64,000 bases of DNA from positions 286,501-350,500 of the forward strand of contig LSRY02000058.1 in assembly GCA_001643675.2 (NCBI GenBank). The letters run 5' to 3'. Below the pieces are notes generated by a model. The model was not told the DNA's origin and searched no databases. It worked only from the letters and a program-made list of their open reading frames with translations. The number at the start of each line of letters is the position of its first letter. The stretch's first letter is position 1. The stretch comes from Monocercomonoides exilis. Its lineage: Eukaryota; Preaxostyla; Oxymonadida; Polymastigidae. Shown here one piece after another: positions 42,451-53,819 of this stretch. Position numbers and translations under genes: made by a program.

Positions 42451-44502
42451 ATGTCAACTGATCAAAAAAGAAATCAAAAGCTTCTGTTGTCTATTGACCA
42501 AGGAACAACTTCTAGCCGTGTTATCCTTTTTGATGAGGAAGGTAGAAGCTGGCCGCAGATTCAGAAGATGCATACACAGATTTTCCCGAATGCTGGATGG
42601 TGCGAACATGATCCACTTGAAATTTACGCAAGGGTTACAGAAATGATAGAAGAATTAGTAGCAAAAATGCCATCATACAATTTGGATCCAAAAAATATTG
42701 TAGGAATTGGAGTAACAAATCAAAGGGAGACAACAATTGTTTGGGATAAAATTACAGGAAAACCTCTTTATAATGCGATAGTGTGGCATGACACACGAAC
42801 CAAGCCACTTGTGGAAGAATTTATTGGAAGATACGGAAATAAATTTGCATTTACACCAAAAACTGGATTGCCATTTTCCACATATTTCAGTGGATTTAAA
42901 TTGGCTTGGCTTTTCAAAAATGTTCCCGAGGTTAATGCTGCAGTTGCCGAAGGAAGATGTTTATTTGGCACAATAGATAGTTGGCTAATTTGGGTTTGAC
43001 TTTTTTCAACCAGCATTTTTCATTTTTTTTTAAAAAAAAATCTTTTTGAATCTTAGAACCTAACAGGAGGGAAATCTGGAGGTATTCACATCACAGACGT
43101 TACGAATGCGTCTCGTACAATGCTATTTAACATTCATAAATTAAATTGGGACCGTGAATTATGTGCTTCATTTGGAGTTCCGATGTCAATTCTTCCAACA
43201 ATTAAAAGCAGCTCAGAAATTTACGGACTTGTTGCAAGTGGACCGTTAGCGGGGATTCCAGTTGCAGGATGCATTGGAGATCAGCAGTCTGCGTTGCTTG
43301 GCCACAAAGCAATCAAAGATGGAGATGCAAAAGTTACATACGGGACGGGCTGCTTCTTACTGATGAACACAGGCATCACGCCTATTCTGTCACGGCATGG
43401 GTTGGTGTCGACTGTTGGGTTTAAACTGGGTGTGGACAGCCCATGCTACTACGCGCTGGAAGGCTCTGTCGCAACAGCCGGCGCAGCTGTGCAGTGGATG
43501 ACGAAGAACTTCAAAGGGCTCGATAAGCCAAGCGATATCGGGCCGCTTGCTGCGTCGGTGAAGGATACAGGAGACATCGTGTTTGTTCCTTCGTTTGCTG
43601 GTTTCTTTGCGCCGCGGTGGATTTCTGATGCGCGTGCATCGATGCTGGGCGTGTCGCTCCAGGCAGAGCCGGCTCACTTCGCCAGGGCGCTTGAAGAGGC
43701 CATTGCGCTGCAGGTGCGCGAAGTGTTGACGGTGATGGCGTCTGACAAGCACATCTCTTCGTCTATCAGAGGAGCTACTGCAAGACACGCACCAGAAACG
43801 CCTGATTATTCTGCCTCTCCAAGTGCTAAGTCTCCCTCGTGCGCTGCAAATGCGTCGTCGTCTGCTGTTTCCATTAAAGAAGAAGAGGCAGATGCCCCCG
43901 ACAACTGTTCTGTTTCATCAAACTCTTCACACTCTAACCCGTCTCTAGTGCCTGTTTCGCAGAGTTCTTCCAGTCATCCGTCAGATGACGGCAGCTCTTC
44001 TCCAAATTCCATTGGTTCTCTTTCATCCTCACCAGCATTTTCACCCAACATGCACCGCAGCCATCCACACCCATCTCCTCTGACTTCTTCACCAACAGTG
44101 TCCTCTTCCTCTTCTCTTTCTGAGCTTGATGACTTTTCGTCGACTGTATTCTTCTCATCTGCTGATCCGCCTCTGCCTCAGAGGATTCTTGTTGATGGAG
44201 GCCCAACCGACGACGCGTTTCTGATGCAGCTGCAGGCAGACTATCTCGGCACAGACGTGGTTCGCCCGTCGCTGATTGAGGCAACGGCGCTTGGAGCATC
44301 GATAGCAGCAGGGCTGGCTGTGGGTGTGTGGAGGAATGTGGAGGAGATGGATGCGATGATCAAGCGGGAGATGATTGTGTGGAAGCCGAAGATGAAAGAG
44401 GAGGAGAGGAGAAAGAAGTTCAAGCAGTGGGAGAGAGCTGTGGATTCGACACTGAACTACGGAATATCTCTGTCAGGTGAGACTGTGGATACTTTGAATT
44501 AG
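42451..44502 (+). CDS. GK: Glycerol kinase with a Ser-rich insertion (two exons)
   Basis: Phosphorylates glycerol to sn-glycerol 3-phosphate using ATP in the cytosol. Exon 1 (42451-42993) has the N-terminal phosphate-binding SIDQGTTSSRVILFDEEG, the glycerol-binding NQRETTIVW and YNAIVWHDTRT. Intron 42994-43056 (GTTTGA..TAG) is phase 0. Exon 2 (43057-44502) has GCIGDQQSALLGH (catalytic Asp), KVTYGTGCFLLMNTG, FVPSFAGFFAPRW and VDGGPTDDAFLMQLQADYLG. Between EVLTVMASD and ILVDGG the usual short connector is replaced by ~130 residues rich in Ser/Pro/Asn (about 43770-44170). All key active-site motifs I can check are kept, so it is probably active. It is the only metabolic enzyme in the window. Confidence 0.93.
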
Positions 44503-45308
44503 AACAGAATTTCTGTTATTTAATTTAATTTTATTTTATTTTTATGTATTTTCCACTTAATAATTCAAGAGTTGGCCTTGTTAAATTCGGTGAGTGATTT
44601 GCATGCTGTATTTTGGACTTTTTCTTATAATGTACTGTTTTTATTTCTTTTAGTGTTGTCTGTAATGCACTTGCATTTGTGGTTTTTGTAAGGTTTGTTT
44701 TGTTCGACAATCGCTATTTATATTGCATATTTGTTCATTTCATGAAATTTTTGCTGTTAAAAGTTTGGAAAATTAGAGTCTTTTGAAAAATTCACAATTA
44801 ATTTTTTTGGAAAAAAAATATTTTTAGTTCCGAATCGTTAGAATGGCACTTTTTTTTCAATTAAAAGCAAGCAATTTTTGTCTTTGAAATTTGATGCGGA
44901 ATAACTGAGTTCTCTTTCAATGCTTCATTTATCAAAAGATAATTGAAATAATCTTCACAATTCAATACAGACAAACTTTGTAATAATCGCATCTGTAGTT
45001 ATAAGAGTTGAAAATATCACACTTTAATAAACATTATAATATATGATATATATTTGAAAGATTTTTCTTCAGTTCAAACAAATCAGAAAAATAGTAATAA
45101 TCTGATTTTTAAAGAGTCATCTTTTTATAAGCACTTTTTTCTTTATTGGCACCAAAATTTTTTGAAATGAAAAAAAGGAAAAAGCACATCAAAAAAATGC
45201 AAAACTCGAATCAATTACTCTTCTCACTTTTCTTTTTCCATTTTCACGTTCAAAGGGGTCAAATTCATCACTTGTTTCATCGTCATCACACTTAATTTTT
45301 CTGAATTT
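44503..45308. other. Intergenic, nothing seen
   Basis: AT-rich sequence between glycerol kinase and the transposon relic. The transposon's downstream terminal repeat should be here, but I could not identify it. Confidence 0.55.
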
Positions 45309-46784
45309 TCATTTCACTTTTTTTTCCAAAGGCAATTCTTCTTCTTCAATTTCCTTTTCTTTTTCTTCAATTTCTTCAATTTTCATCTTGTGCTTTTCAT
45401 TATATTCATCCCATTCATCAAGAAGCTTTTCTTTTGTTATTTCTTTTCCGAAGAAGTCGAAACAATGTGAATGAGAAGGAATGAAGTATTGAGAAGACTG
45501 AGGAAGCTTCATTAGCATAGATCAAGATCCATTGCTGTGGATTCTCCTGTTGATGAAGGCTTTTTTGATAACTGATGAAGTGAATGCAGTGTGAAGGGAT
45601 TGTGGCAACATATCTGCAACTGATGTTCTTTTTGAAGATGAGAAGGTGGATGTTGGAGAGTTGTAGCTGTTGGAAAGCTCCGACTTCAACACTGCAAATA
45701 CGCCTCTGTCCAGTGGCTGAGATTTGTGTGAAGTTTGTGGAACGAAGATTACGACGTCTATTTCAGCTTCTTTGAACTGTCTCCATATTGTTGGATCTGC
45801 ACGTGATGAGTGCTAGCACAGGTGAAGAAGGCAACGATGAGATTCTATAAGTGTTCGCTTTCTTCTATCAATGATAACAGGCAGAATGACTGTTAAAACG
45901 AATTTTTTTCTATGACATTTTGTTCATCCAGCCGTTAGTGTTTGGCCAAATGTCAAGCGACGGTGTTAACAGCGTTGTCAGTTCTTTCGGAAGAGTTGCG
46001 CTCGGCCACAGCACGATAGATGGAAGTGAGAAGCCATCAGCAGCGATTCCAGCAACGAGAGTAGCATTCGGCATCCGTTCGGCAGTCTTTTTGAACCCAG
46101 CTTGTTCATCTGCGGGATGAACAACTACCCCTCGTGAAGAAGTTGGAATGTGAAGCGAAGATTCATCTACGTTGAAGATTAATTTTTCTGGATATTTATT
46201 TTCGTCGTGTAATGCTTGTAATTCGGTGTTCAACGGCTAAAGGACTTTCTGACAAGATGCCGCTTGTTTGTTTATGTCAACTTGTTTTGGAAGCGATGGC
46301 TTCAATTCCGGATGGCGCTTTATGAATGCGCAAACTGTCTTCAAATAATCTGTCTTTTTCTTCTTTTTCTCCTTCTTCTTCACCATTGTTAATAAAATTT
46401 TCCATCTAAAGATAATTTAATAAACAATTCAAATATCAATATCAAACCAGATCGCGCGCTTTTCGTTACGTGAGACTTGCCCCAGATCGAAATTTATTTG
46501 TAACTTCTTTTATAAAATTGCTTTTCTTTTTCACCGCGAATAATTGGTGGGTGCCCTTCTTTTGCAATAGGCCTTCCGTTTTTTATGGCTTTAACTGCGT
46601 GCTCCAAAAATTTTTTGCTGATTCCTCCATATTTAACACCGTCGACCAGCCTGACGACATTGTCATTTACAATGTGTGCTATCCTTTCAAATCTTTAACT
46701 ATATTTTCTGTAATGTAATGTAGACATTGCTTCTTTCATCCGTTTCTGCACCGCTTCAGCTTTCTTCTTCACCAGTAATTTCAT
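45309..46784 (-). mobile_element. Decayed pogo/Tigger-type DNA transposon (transposase pseudogene)
   Basis: Reading the minus strand from an ATG at 46784, the pieces occur in the order expected of a CENP-B/pogo-like transposase. They are a basic N-terminus, a helix-turn-helix stretch (VKYGGISKKFLEHAVKAIKN, then GRPIAKEGHPPIIRGEKEKQ), the DDE region LIFNVDESSLHIPTSSRGVV (first Asp), GWMNK, then FVPQTSHKSQPLDRGVFAVL (third Asp), and an acidic tail ending at 45309. The frame is broken by a TAA after the first 29 codons, a TAA after the HTH part, a TAG near 46240 and further breaks around 45780-45910, where the second Asp region is scrambled. The element is therefore inactive. Terminal inverted repeats and a TA target duplication were not found by eye. 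Confidence 0.75.
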
Positions 46785-46905
46785 ATATATATAATGGGTA
46801 ATGATCATTAATTGATTTTTTTTATTTATTAATTCTCTTCAAAGAATTTTCAATTAATATTTAAATTTTTGAATGAATTAAAAATATTTTCAAACCTTTG
46901 TGCAG

Positions 46906-46972
46906 TCCAATTTCTCATGAAAGCTCAATAAAAGGACTTGAACCACCACATTTCCCCCCATGAGAAATTGGA
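46906..46972 (-). ncRNA. Strong hairpin with 14-bp perfect stem; possible structured RNA
   Basis: TCCAATTTCTCATG at 46906-46919 and its exact reverse complement at 46959-46972 enclose 39 bases. On the minus strand these contain an inner 6-bp stem, GTTCAA/TTGAGC, closing a loop GTCCTTTTA. The loop resembles U5 snRNA loop 1 (GCCUUUUAY), but the first G is a U and no clean Sm site plus 3' hairpin follows. It could equally be a MITE or a transposon end, since the pogo relic ends ~120 bp away. Confidence 0.25.
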
Positions 46973-46984
46973 TTTCTTTCAAAA

Positions 46985-49670
46985 TTCAAATATAAGAATA
47001 CTTCACATTTGTATATGTTCCAAAAATATATTTTAAAATATCATTTGTGGGTCAGATTAATTTTTATTTAAAGAAAAAGTGCCAATAAAAAGATGACCCT
47101 ATGAAAATGAAATTTTTAATTTCTTCTGTCGAAAAAAGAAAAGACCAACGTTTTTTCTAAACAATGTCCATCATCCTATTTCAAATGAAAATAACATTAT
47201 TAACTTTTATCATTCGTTTATGTTAAATATTCCATCAAATATGTCATTCTTTTTGAAAAGTCACAAATGCATAATTTTCAGGTTCATTGAAATTATTCTT
47301 TTTTTTTTCCAACTGATCTGTAAAATGTTTCCGTTAAAAAGAAATAGTGACAATTATAATAATTTCCATAAGAAATAGTTTGCACACAGGTCGAATAAGA
47401 CAGATCAATTGCATGAATTTATGAAAATATTTCAAGTTTATATGAAACACAAAAAAAAAACATTAGCGTCTTTTCAAAAAGATAAACACAAATATTTCAA
47501 CAGAAATTGTTATCTTTTTTTTTGATGATGGATAATTCAAAACATATGTGATTATTTTTTTAATCAAAACTTTTATCGGAGTGTTGATTTTTCCAAGGTT
47601 GTTTGTTATTGTGAAAAGATTTTGTATTTCAATAAAAAAGAAATCCAAACTGTTTTTTTAAAAAAAAAAAGAAAAACAAAAATAAAAATGAAGACATCTT
47701 TTATAAACTTTTTCACTTTTCGGTATTATTTTAATGATGTTCAAGCGTTTTTTTTTTGTACAGAAAATTTTAATTGAAAAATTTTTATAAAAAAATTTTT
47801 TGTGCGCATAATGTTTTAATTCAATAAAAAACAAACAATTATTTTTGAACACTTATAGAACGAATTAGCAAATAAATGTTTAAATGAATATGGGTGATTC
47901 TTTTTGAAAAGTTCAAATGTTTTTTTTTCGAATAAAATAAAAATTTCACAGTTCGATCAAATTTTGGTTCTCAAACACGAAATTTCAAAAAAATGTAACA
48001 AAATCTTGGCAATGTTATTACTTCCATTTTTGTGAAGTTTCGTGAATGAGAACAGAAATGTGATCGAAATATGAAAATTTTATTTTATTTGTAAATTAAA
48101 CAAAAGTGGCTGGGTGATTATTTTTGAAATCATAAATTTTCACACAAAAATTCTGGTGTAAATATGTTTCATTAATATCAATAAAAAAAATTGAAAAGTG
48201 AATAGGCTTTTTTAAGACATTTTCATTTTTTATTATGAAAAAAGTCATAAGTTTAAAAACAATCACCCAGCTTCACAAGAAAATTTTACATATAAAACAT
48301 TTTCAAGGTTCAAAGAGAGAAAAGGATCAATGGATATCATTCAAAATCATCGAAAATTACTTTAGAAATCAAAATAAAACATCCGTAATGAACAAATATT
48401 TTTTAAAATATGTGCAATTCTTTGACCATAGACATACAAAATATTTTTTCTGACGGACAAAGAGACAATTTTCGCAACAGAACCTCAATAATGAATATAA
48501 TAATTTCTAATGCAAATGTTATAAAATTTAAATTCAAATAATGGAAGAAAAAAAAAATTCATTTTTCATTAAAAATGCAGACTAAAAAAATCAAATTTGG
48601 ATTTTTGATCATCAGATTGTCAGTGAAGTCAGTGACTGTCAATAGAGTCAGTATCTGGCAGGATTGTTATTTCAATTTTATTTTTGAAACAAAGTGCAGT
48701 TTGAAGAATAAATAAAAACAAACAAAATGATTCAAATTGATTTATCTTACGAAACACCTTATAATTTGTGAAAATAAATGATTTTAATAGTCTGCAAACA
48801 CTGGAGAAAACTTTCAATTTCTGACGGACGTGACAAAAGTTGTTTTATCTGTGATACATGTTTTATCAGATTCAATTAAAAAAAGAAAAAAAGAAAAAAA
48901 GTATCATTACACAAGTCAATTTTTTCAATCAACACTCATTGCTTAATTTTCTCTCGTTACAAAGGACAAAAATTCACACTTTGCTAAAAAATGACAAGCA
49001 TTTGCTTTATATTGAAAATCGTTTTAAAAAATTGATATTTCATTTTTATTTTGTACAGAAAAAGAAAAAAAAAGGAAAACCTATTTTGATGAGAAAATAC
49101 TTTTAATTTTTTTTTTTTTTACAGAATGTTAATGAACAGAAATTTATCTAAACTTTATGAAAATATTTCATCATTTTCTTGGAGAAAAAAAAAAAGATTA
49201 AATTTTGTTCAAAGAAATTAGTTTTTAAAAGTCAATATTATTTGCGGCAAAATATTGATGATAATGAAAAAAAACGAGATTTGTTCCATTCATTTTCTGC
49301 AATCATGTCATTATAAGACTTCCATTGCTATGCATTAAAATACAGAAAAATGCTGCAATTGAGAAAAATGATTGAAAACATTGTGCGGAACAAAAATCAC
49401 AAAGAAAAAAATTAGTCCCATTTTTAAATGTCCGTTGTGCATATTATGGTTGGTCCGATCAAAAATAAGCTATTGATTTGCTAAATACTGGTGTGTGGCA
49501 AACAATTACAGATATTCCTCTCTTTCATTTTTGCTTCTTATTTATATAAAGCATTGAATTTTAAATTGAAGTTGTAAAATATCAATTTTGTGAGTAAACA
49601 AAGATGTCTGTATTTTTCGATTATCTTATAAGAAAAATTGGTATTGTTTTTCAAATACCCAGAACACATA
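46985..49670. other. AT-rich intergenic region, no gene seen
   Basis: About 2.7 kb with homopolymer runs and only short unsupported frames. The last ~130 bp are the conserved upstream region of member D. Confidence 0.65.
49541..49552 (+). promoter_or_regulatory. TATA-like element upstream of member D
   Basis: TATATAAAGCAT lies ~120-130 bases before D's ATG, and the corresponding GATATAAAGCAT lies upstream of member B. CCAGAACACAT directly before the ATG is shared too. Promoter role is inferred. Confidence 0.35.
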
Positions 49671-51159
49671 ATGGACGAAGTGAGTGTAGTCAATAATGTT
49701 GGGGAAAAAGAGGAGGAAGAAGAAATAATTGAAGAGGAGGAAGAAGAAGAATACAAGACAGAGCTTACAGAAAAGTTCACAAGTTTGAGAATTTTTTTCT
49801 TGATTGGACTTTCAACTTTGATTAATTTTGTTTATTTTTTGGAGAATTGTTTGATGAACTGGAAGATTGTGATGGGAATGAGCAGAGACAGAATATTGAG
49901 GAAATGAACGGACTAATGGACAAGATGGACGAAGAGGAACTCAGATCTGTATTCACAATTGAAAATTTCGACAAAATCGACAAAATGGTTGAAGAAAAGA
50001 AAATGCGAATGGAAAATGCTATTTTGCTGATGAAACGTATTGGGTGTTGGATAGAGTTGAAAGGCTTATGGCGTTATCCTTTTGAAAATTCTCTGTTGAG
50101 CAAAAGAATAGAGAAGATGATGATCGTTGACACAGAGAATAAAAGAGAAGAAAAGGATGAAAAGCTTCTTACTGATGTTTGCGAATGCTATTCAATGATA
50201 CTCGATGATATGATTCCTGGAAATTTGCTTGTAATTTGTTTGCCTTTTCTTCTGAAAGCTGCTTCAAACAAAGAGGAAAACGAAGAAGCAAAGGAAGAAG
50301 TGGAAATGGCATTATTAGCTTTGAATAGCATTGGGAGATATGAAGTATGAAAAATTTTTGAACATATCGTTTTATTTTTTGACTTTTATTTTATTATTTA
50401 TTATTATTATTTTTATTATATAAGAAAGTGTCAGAGGAAGTTTATGTTATGGAGTTTAAAGAAATAATCAAGTATCACCAAGAACACCACAATCTGACGC
50501 GGCTTGCTTATCAGTCTGCTTGGGAGTGTTTATTAAACAGATTTCAAAAAGATAAAAGTTTGGAAGAAGTTATTGTGAATGAACTGCATTTTGCGAGAGA
50601 GGCAATAAAGGAACTGGATGGGTTGACAAGAAATGTGAATTGGAAAAAGAAAAAAGAAGGAGAGGAAAAAGGAAAGGAAACGAAAGCACACACTATTATC
50701 AGGATATGGATCGATATAATTATTGAAATCTTCTCCCAATGCAAATTGCGGAATGAAGAATTTGTTGGGCTCATCAACAGTATTGTAGGGTTATATCGAG
50801 CAGCAAAGGATAGTCATAGAGAAATTTGCAGAAGATGCATTTATTCCCTGAGAATTGCAGCAAGAAGCGAGCATGTGAAAAATGATGACTTATTGGAAGG
50901 AGGTGCAATTGACACTTTTTTTGAAGAACTTTATCAGCCAACATTAGAAGATGGAAATGTGTGTAATTGCTTGGATACTGTTTATGCAATTTCAGGAAGA
51001 TTGGAAGGAAAGACGGATGATGAAATGGAAGAAGCGAAAAGAAAAGAGATGAACAGAAAGGTATTTGAAAAGATGGAAGAAGAAGGATATGAAGATACCA
51101 TCACTAGCTTTCATGAAATGCTCACGTTTTTGGAGTTAAAATTTGAATGTTCAATATAA
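49671..51159 (+). CDS. Family member D, mosaic paralogue with clipped C-terminus (three exons)
   Basis: Exon 1 is 49671-49782 (MDEVSVVNNVGEKEEEEE, ending TELTEKFT; 112 bp as in B). Intron 1 is 49783-49844 (GTTTGA..GAG, phase 1). Exon 2 is 49845-50344. Intron 2 is 50345-50424 (GTATGA..AAG, phase 0). Exon 3 is 50425-51159. The model has 448 residues. From about 50211 to 50622 it is nearly identical to member C, intron included; after that it switches to resemble B (LTRNVNWKKKK, NVCNCLD, AISGR). The final family motif is lost: the frame stops after KFECSI, while NSTDYFVNV is still readable just downstream in another frame (about 51170-51192), so a small indel near 51155 removed about 12 residues. 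Function unknown. Confidence 0.8.
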
Positions 51160-52374
51160 GGAAATTCAACTGATTATTTTGTAAATGTTAAAATGAGATG
51201 CTTAGAATTTTGCAAACTTAAAATATTTGTTTATTTTTCATTCAGTATCATATCACATTCGACAAACGTAAAGTTTGTTTTCATCTTTTTCTTTAACATT
51301 TCTTTGAATTCTGTAAAGTGAAAAAATATGAAACATCAACATTCGATTCCTTCTTTTCTTTGGGGGAAAAAATTATCACCGAATATCCATCTTCTCGCAA
51401 GTTTCAAGAATTAATGATATTTTCTTTCTTGTTATTTGTGTTCAGTCTCCTCTTCATTAATTATTTTTGAAACGCAAATGTTTTTACTGAACAGATGTAG
51501 AGAAATGAAAAGAAAGAAAAAAAAATTGAGAATTGACGAGATGAACACGAGGAAAAAGAAGATAACTTTTGATTATTTGTGAACCAATTCTTGATCCTCA
51601 ATCATTATCTTCATTCTTTCTCAAATCTCCTCTTCCTCCCCTGATTGGATGTGTTTTTCATTCCATCTTTCTCGTTCATTGAATTAACTTTCCTTTTCAG
51701 TTTCCAATTTCTCTTTCCAAATCATCAAGAAACATTCACAGTCAATTGCAAATGAGCGAAAAGAAAAGAATTCTTGAATCTTGAAGTTGGAGTGGATGCT
51801 AATTCTTGACTTGCAATTGGCAGATCTACAGGCAATGCAGAAGCAGATATCTCACCATCAGATGTGTTGTTTTCTTTCCAGGCTTCCTCTTCGGAGCTTT
51901 TCATCTGCTTTGCATTTTGGCTTAGTCATGTGAGCTGAAAGCTGATCTTTCCGACTCTCAGAAGAAGTCTCATTCCAAATGTGTGAAACAAGAATGGCTG
52001 GTTCATTTTGAGAAGGAAGAGGTGATGAGAGTGAAACTGTGGAAGAAAAAGAAGAAGGACCGATTGATTAAATGAAAACTGATGTTGTGCAAGTGAATGA
52101 TTGTTTGAGAGAGATGGAAGCAGAAGCAGAAGGCGATAATGAGAAGACTGACAGAAATGAATAGAGAATCTACAATTTGTGTTGAATATTCTTATTGCCC
52201 AGCTCAAAAAGCTGCTTTAAAATGAAATCTCTTTTCGTCTCTTCTTATCACATTTTCTTTCCTTTGTTCATTTGCTGCAATCTGCATTTTCTTATTCTCT
52301 ATTTCCATTTCATTCCATTCTTCTTCTTTTCCGAAACTTAAATAAAACGAACAGAATCGAAAAGAATATTCTTT
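51160..52374. other. Inverted copy of the A/B spacer
   Basis: Reverse complement of much of 9660-10850. It includes the tract around 51365-51390 (ATTATCACCGAATATCC) and a disrupted version of the Ser-rich ORF on the minus strand (about 52340-51730), with an early TAG and a frameshift. The hairpin tract present downstream of B and F is missing here. Confidence 0.75.
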
Positions 52375-53819
52375 TTATGTACGCACAAAAAAATCTTCAT
52401 ATGTTGTAACCAAATTATCATCTCCAAACATCTCATTAACATTGGACAGCTGAAATTTGAGAATGTAATCTTCGTATCCTTCTTCTTCCATCTTTTCAAA
52501 CATTTTCCTTTTCAATTTTTTTCTTTTCATTTCTTCCATTTCATCATCCATCTCTCTTTTCAATCTTTTTGTAATCTTTAAAAAGAACACCAAACAATTC
52601 ATCGTGATTTCGTCACATAAAGTCACTCGGTGTTGTTCTTCAAATACAACGTCAATAGCTCCACTTTTCTCCATAGTATCAACGCTTGCAATCGAGAGAA
52701 ATGCCACTTCTCCAAAATGAGAAATGCACAACTTGATAATCTCTCGTTCATTCTCCCTTGCTGCTCTGCATATCCTCACAAGGCAATTAATCAGTCCAAC
52801 ATGTTCTTCATTCCAAAATCGGAAATAACCAAAAAAATAAACTGTTATGAGAATCCATCTCAATATCATATTCACTTCATTTACAACTTTCGGTTCTTTC
52901 TTTGTTTCCATCCAATCCACGCTTTTTATTAGCTCGTACAATTCTCTTGTTGCTTCCCTCGCAAAGTGTAATTCATCCACAACAACTTTTTTCAAGCTTC
53001 GATGGATAAATGATCTTTTCATCAAAAACTGCCAAGCCAATTGATATGACAGATAAGTTAGGTTATGATGGTCCTGGTGATATTTGATAATCTCAGCGAT
53101 CTCATTGAAATAAAATTCTTTTTTAATATTCTATTTCAGAATTATATATGAGATTCATTAGAAAAATAAAATTCGAAAAAAGAATGTCATACTTCATATC
53201 TATCAATATTGCTCAAAGCTAGCAAAGCCATTTCCACTTCTTCCTTTGTTTTTTCGTTTTCCTCATTGTTTGAAGCAACAATCAGAAGACAACGCACACA
53301 AATCGGAAGTGATTCCGATAATGTGTTTTCAAAAAGAAAAAGACAACATTCGCAAAGAGCAACAAGAAGCCTTTCATCCTTATCTTCTATCTTCTTATCT
53401 TCAATGTTAATCATCTCTTTAACTCTTTTGCTTAATGAAGACTTTTCAAAAGGATGACTCCATATATTTTTTAACACTTTACAATACCCAATATGTTTCA
53501 TCAACATCAGAGCATTTTCCATTCGCATTTTCTTTTCTTCTATCATTTTATCGATTTTGTCCAACAGTTCTTTTGTGAAAACGGATTGGAAATCTTCTCT
53601 GTGCATCTCTTCCATAATTTCTCTCATTTCTTCGAATTTCTGTTTCTGTTCAATTTCGGAGCAATGGCCCAGTTCGTTGAACAAAACTTCAAAAACAACA
53701 GAAAATAAAAGGAGAAGCAGAAATCATAAATTCAAAAATATCAATGTTTGCAAACCATTGAACTTTTCGGTGATATTCATCTTCTGTATTTTTTGTATTG
53801 CGTCATCCTGAAGACACAT
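52375..53819 (-). CDS. Family member E, unrecognised charged helical protein (three exons)
   Basis: Complete model of 437 residues. Exon 1 is 53819-53756 (MCLQDDAIQKIQKMNITEKF). Intron 1 is 53755-53687 (GTTTGC..AAG, phase 1). Exon 2 is 53686-53193, with LFNELGHCSEIEQKQKFEEM, VFTKELLDKIDKMIEEKKMR and NNEENEKTKEEVEMALLAL. Intron 2 is 53192-53131 (GTATGA..TAG, phase 0). Exon 3 is 53130-52375, with NEIAEIIKYHQDHHNLTYL, HFAREATRELYELIK and FEKMEEEGYEDYILKFQ. The C-terminus (VTTYEDFFVRT) departs from the family's SDYFVNV. It sits where A sits in the inverted block, so it is the positional counterpart of A and, unlike A, is intact. Function unknown. Confidence 0.82.

Noticed and set aside
46925-46945. 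tRNA B-box-like GGTTCAAGTCC on the minus strand
   Set aside because: The flanking bases do not form a T-stem, no 5' acceptor strand complements the expected 3' strand, and no A box lies at the right distance.
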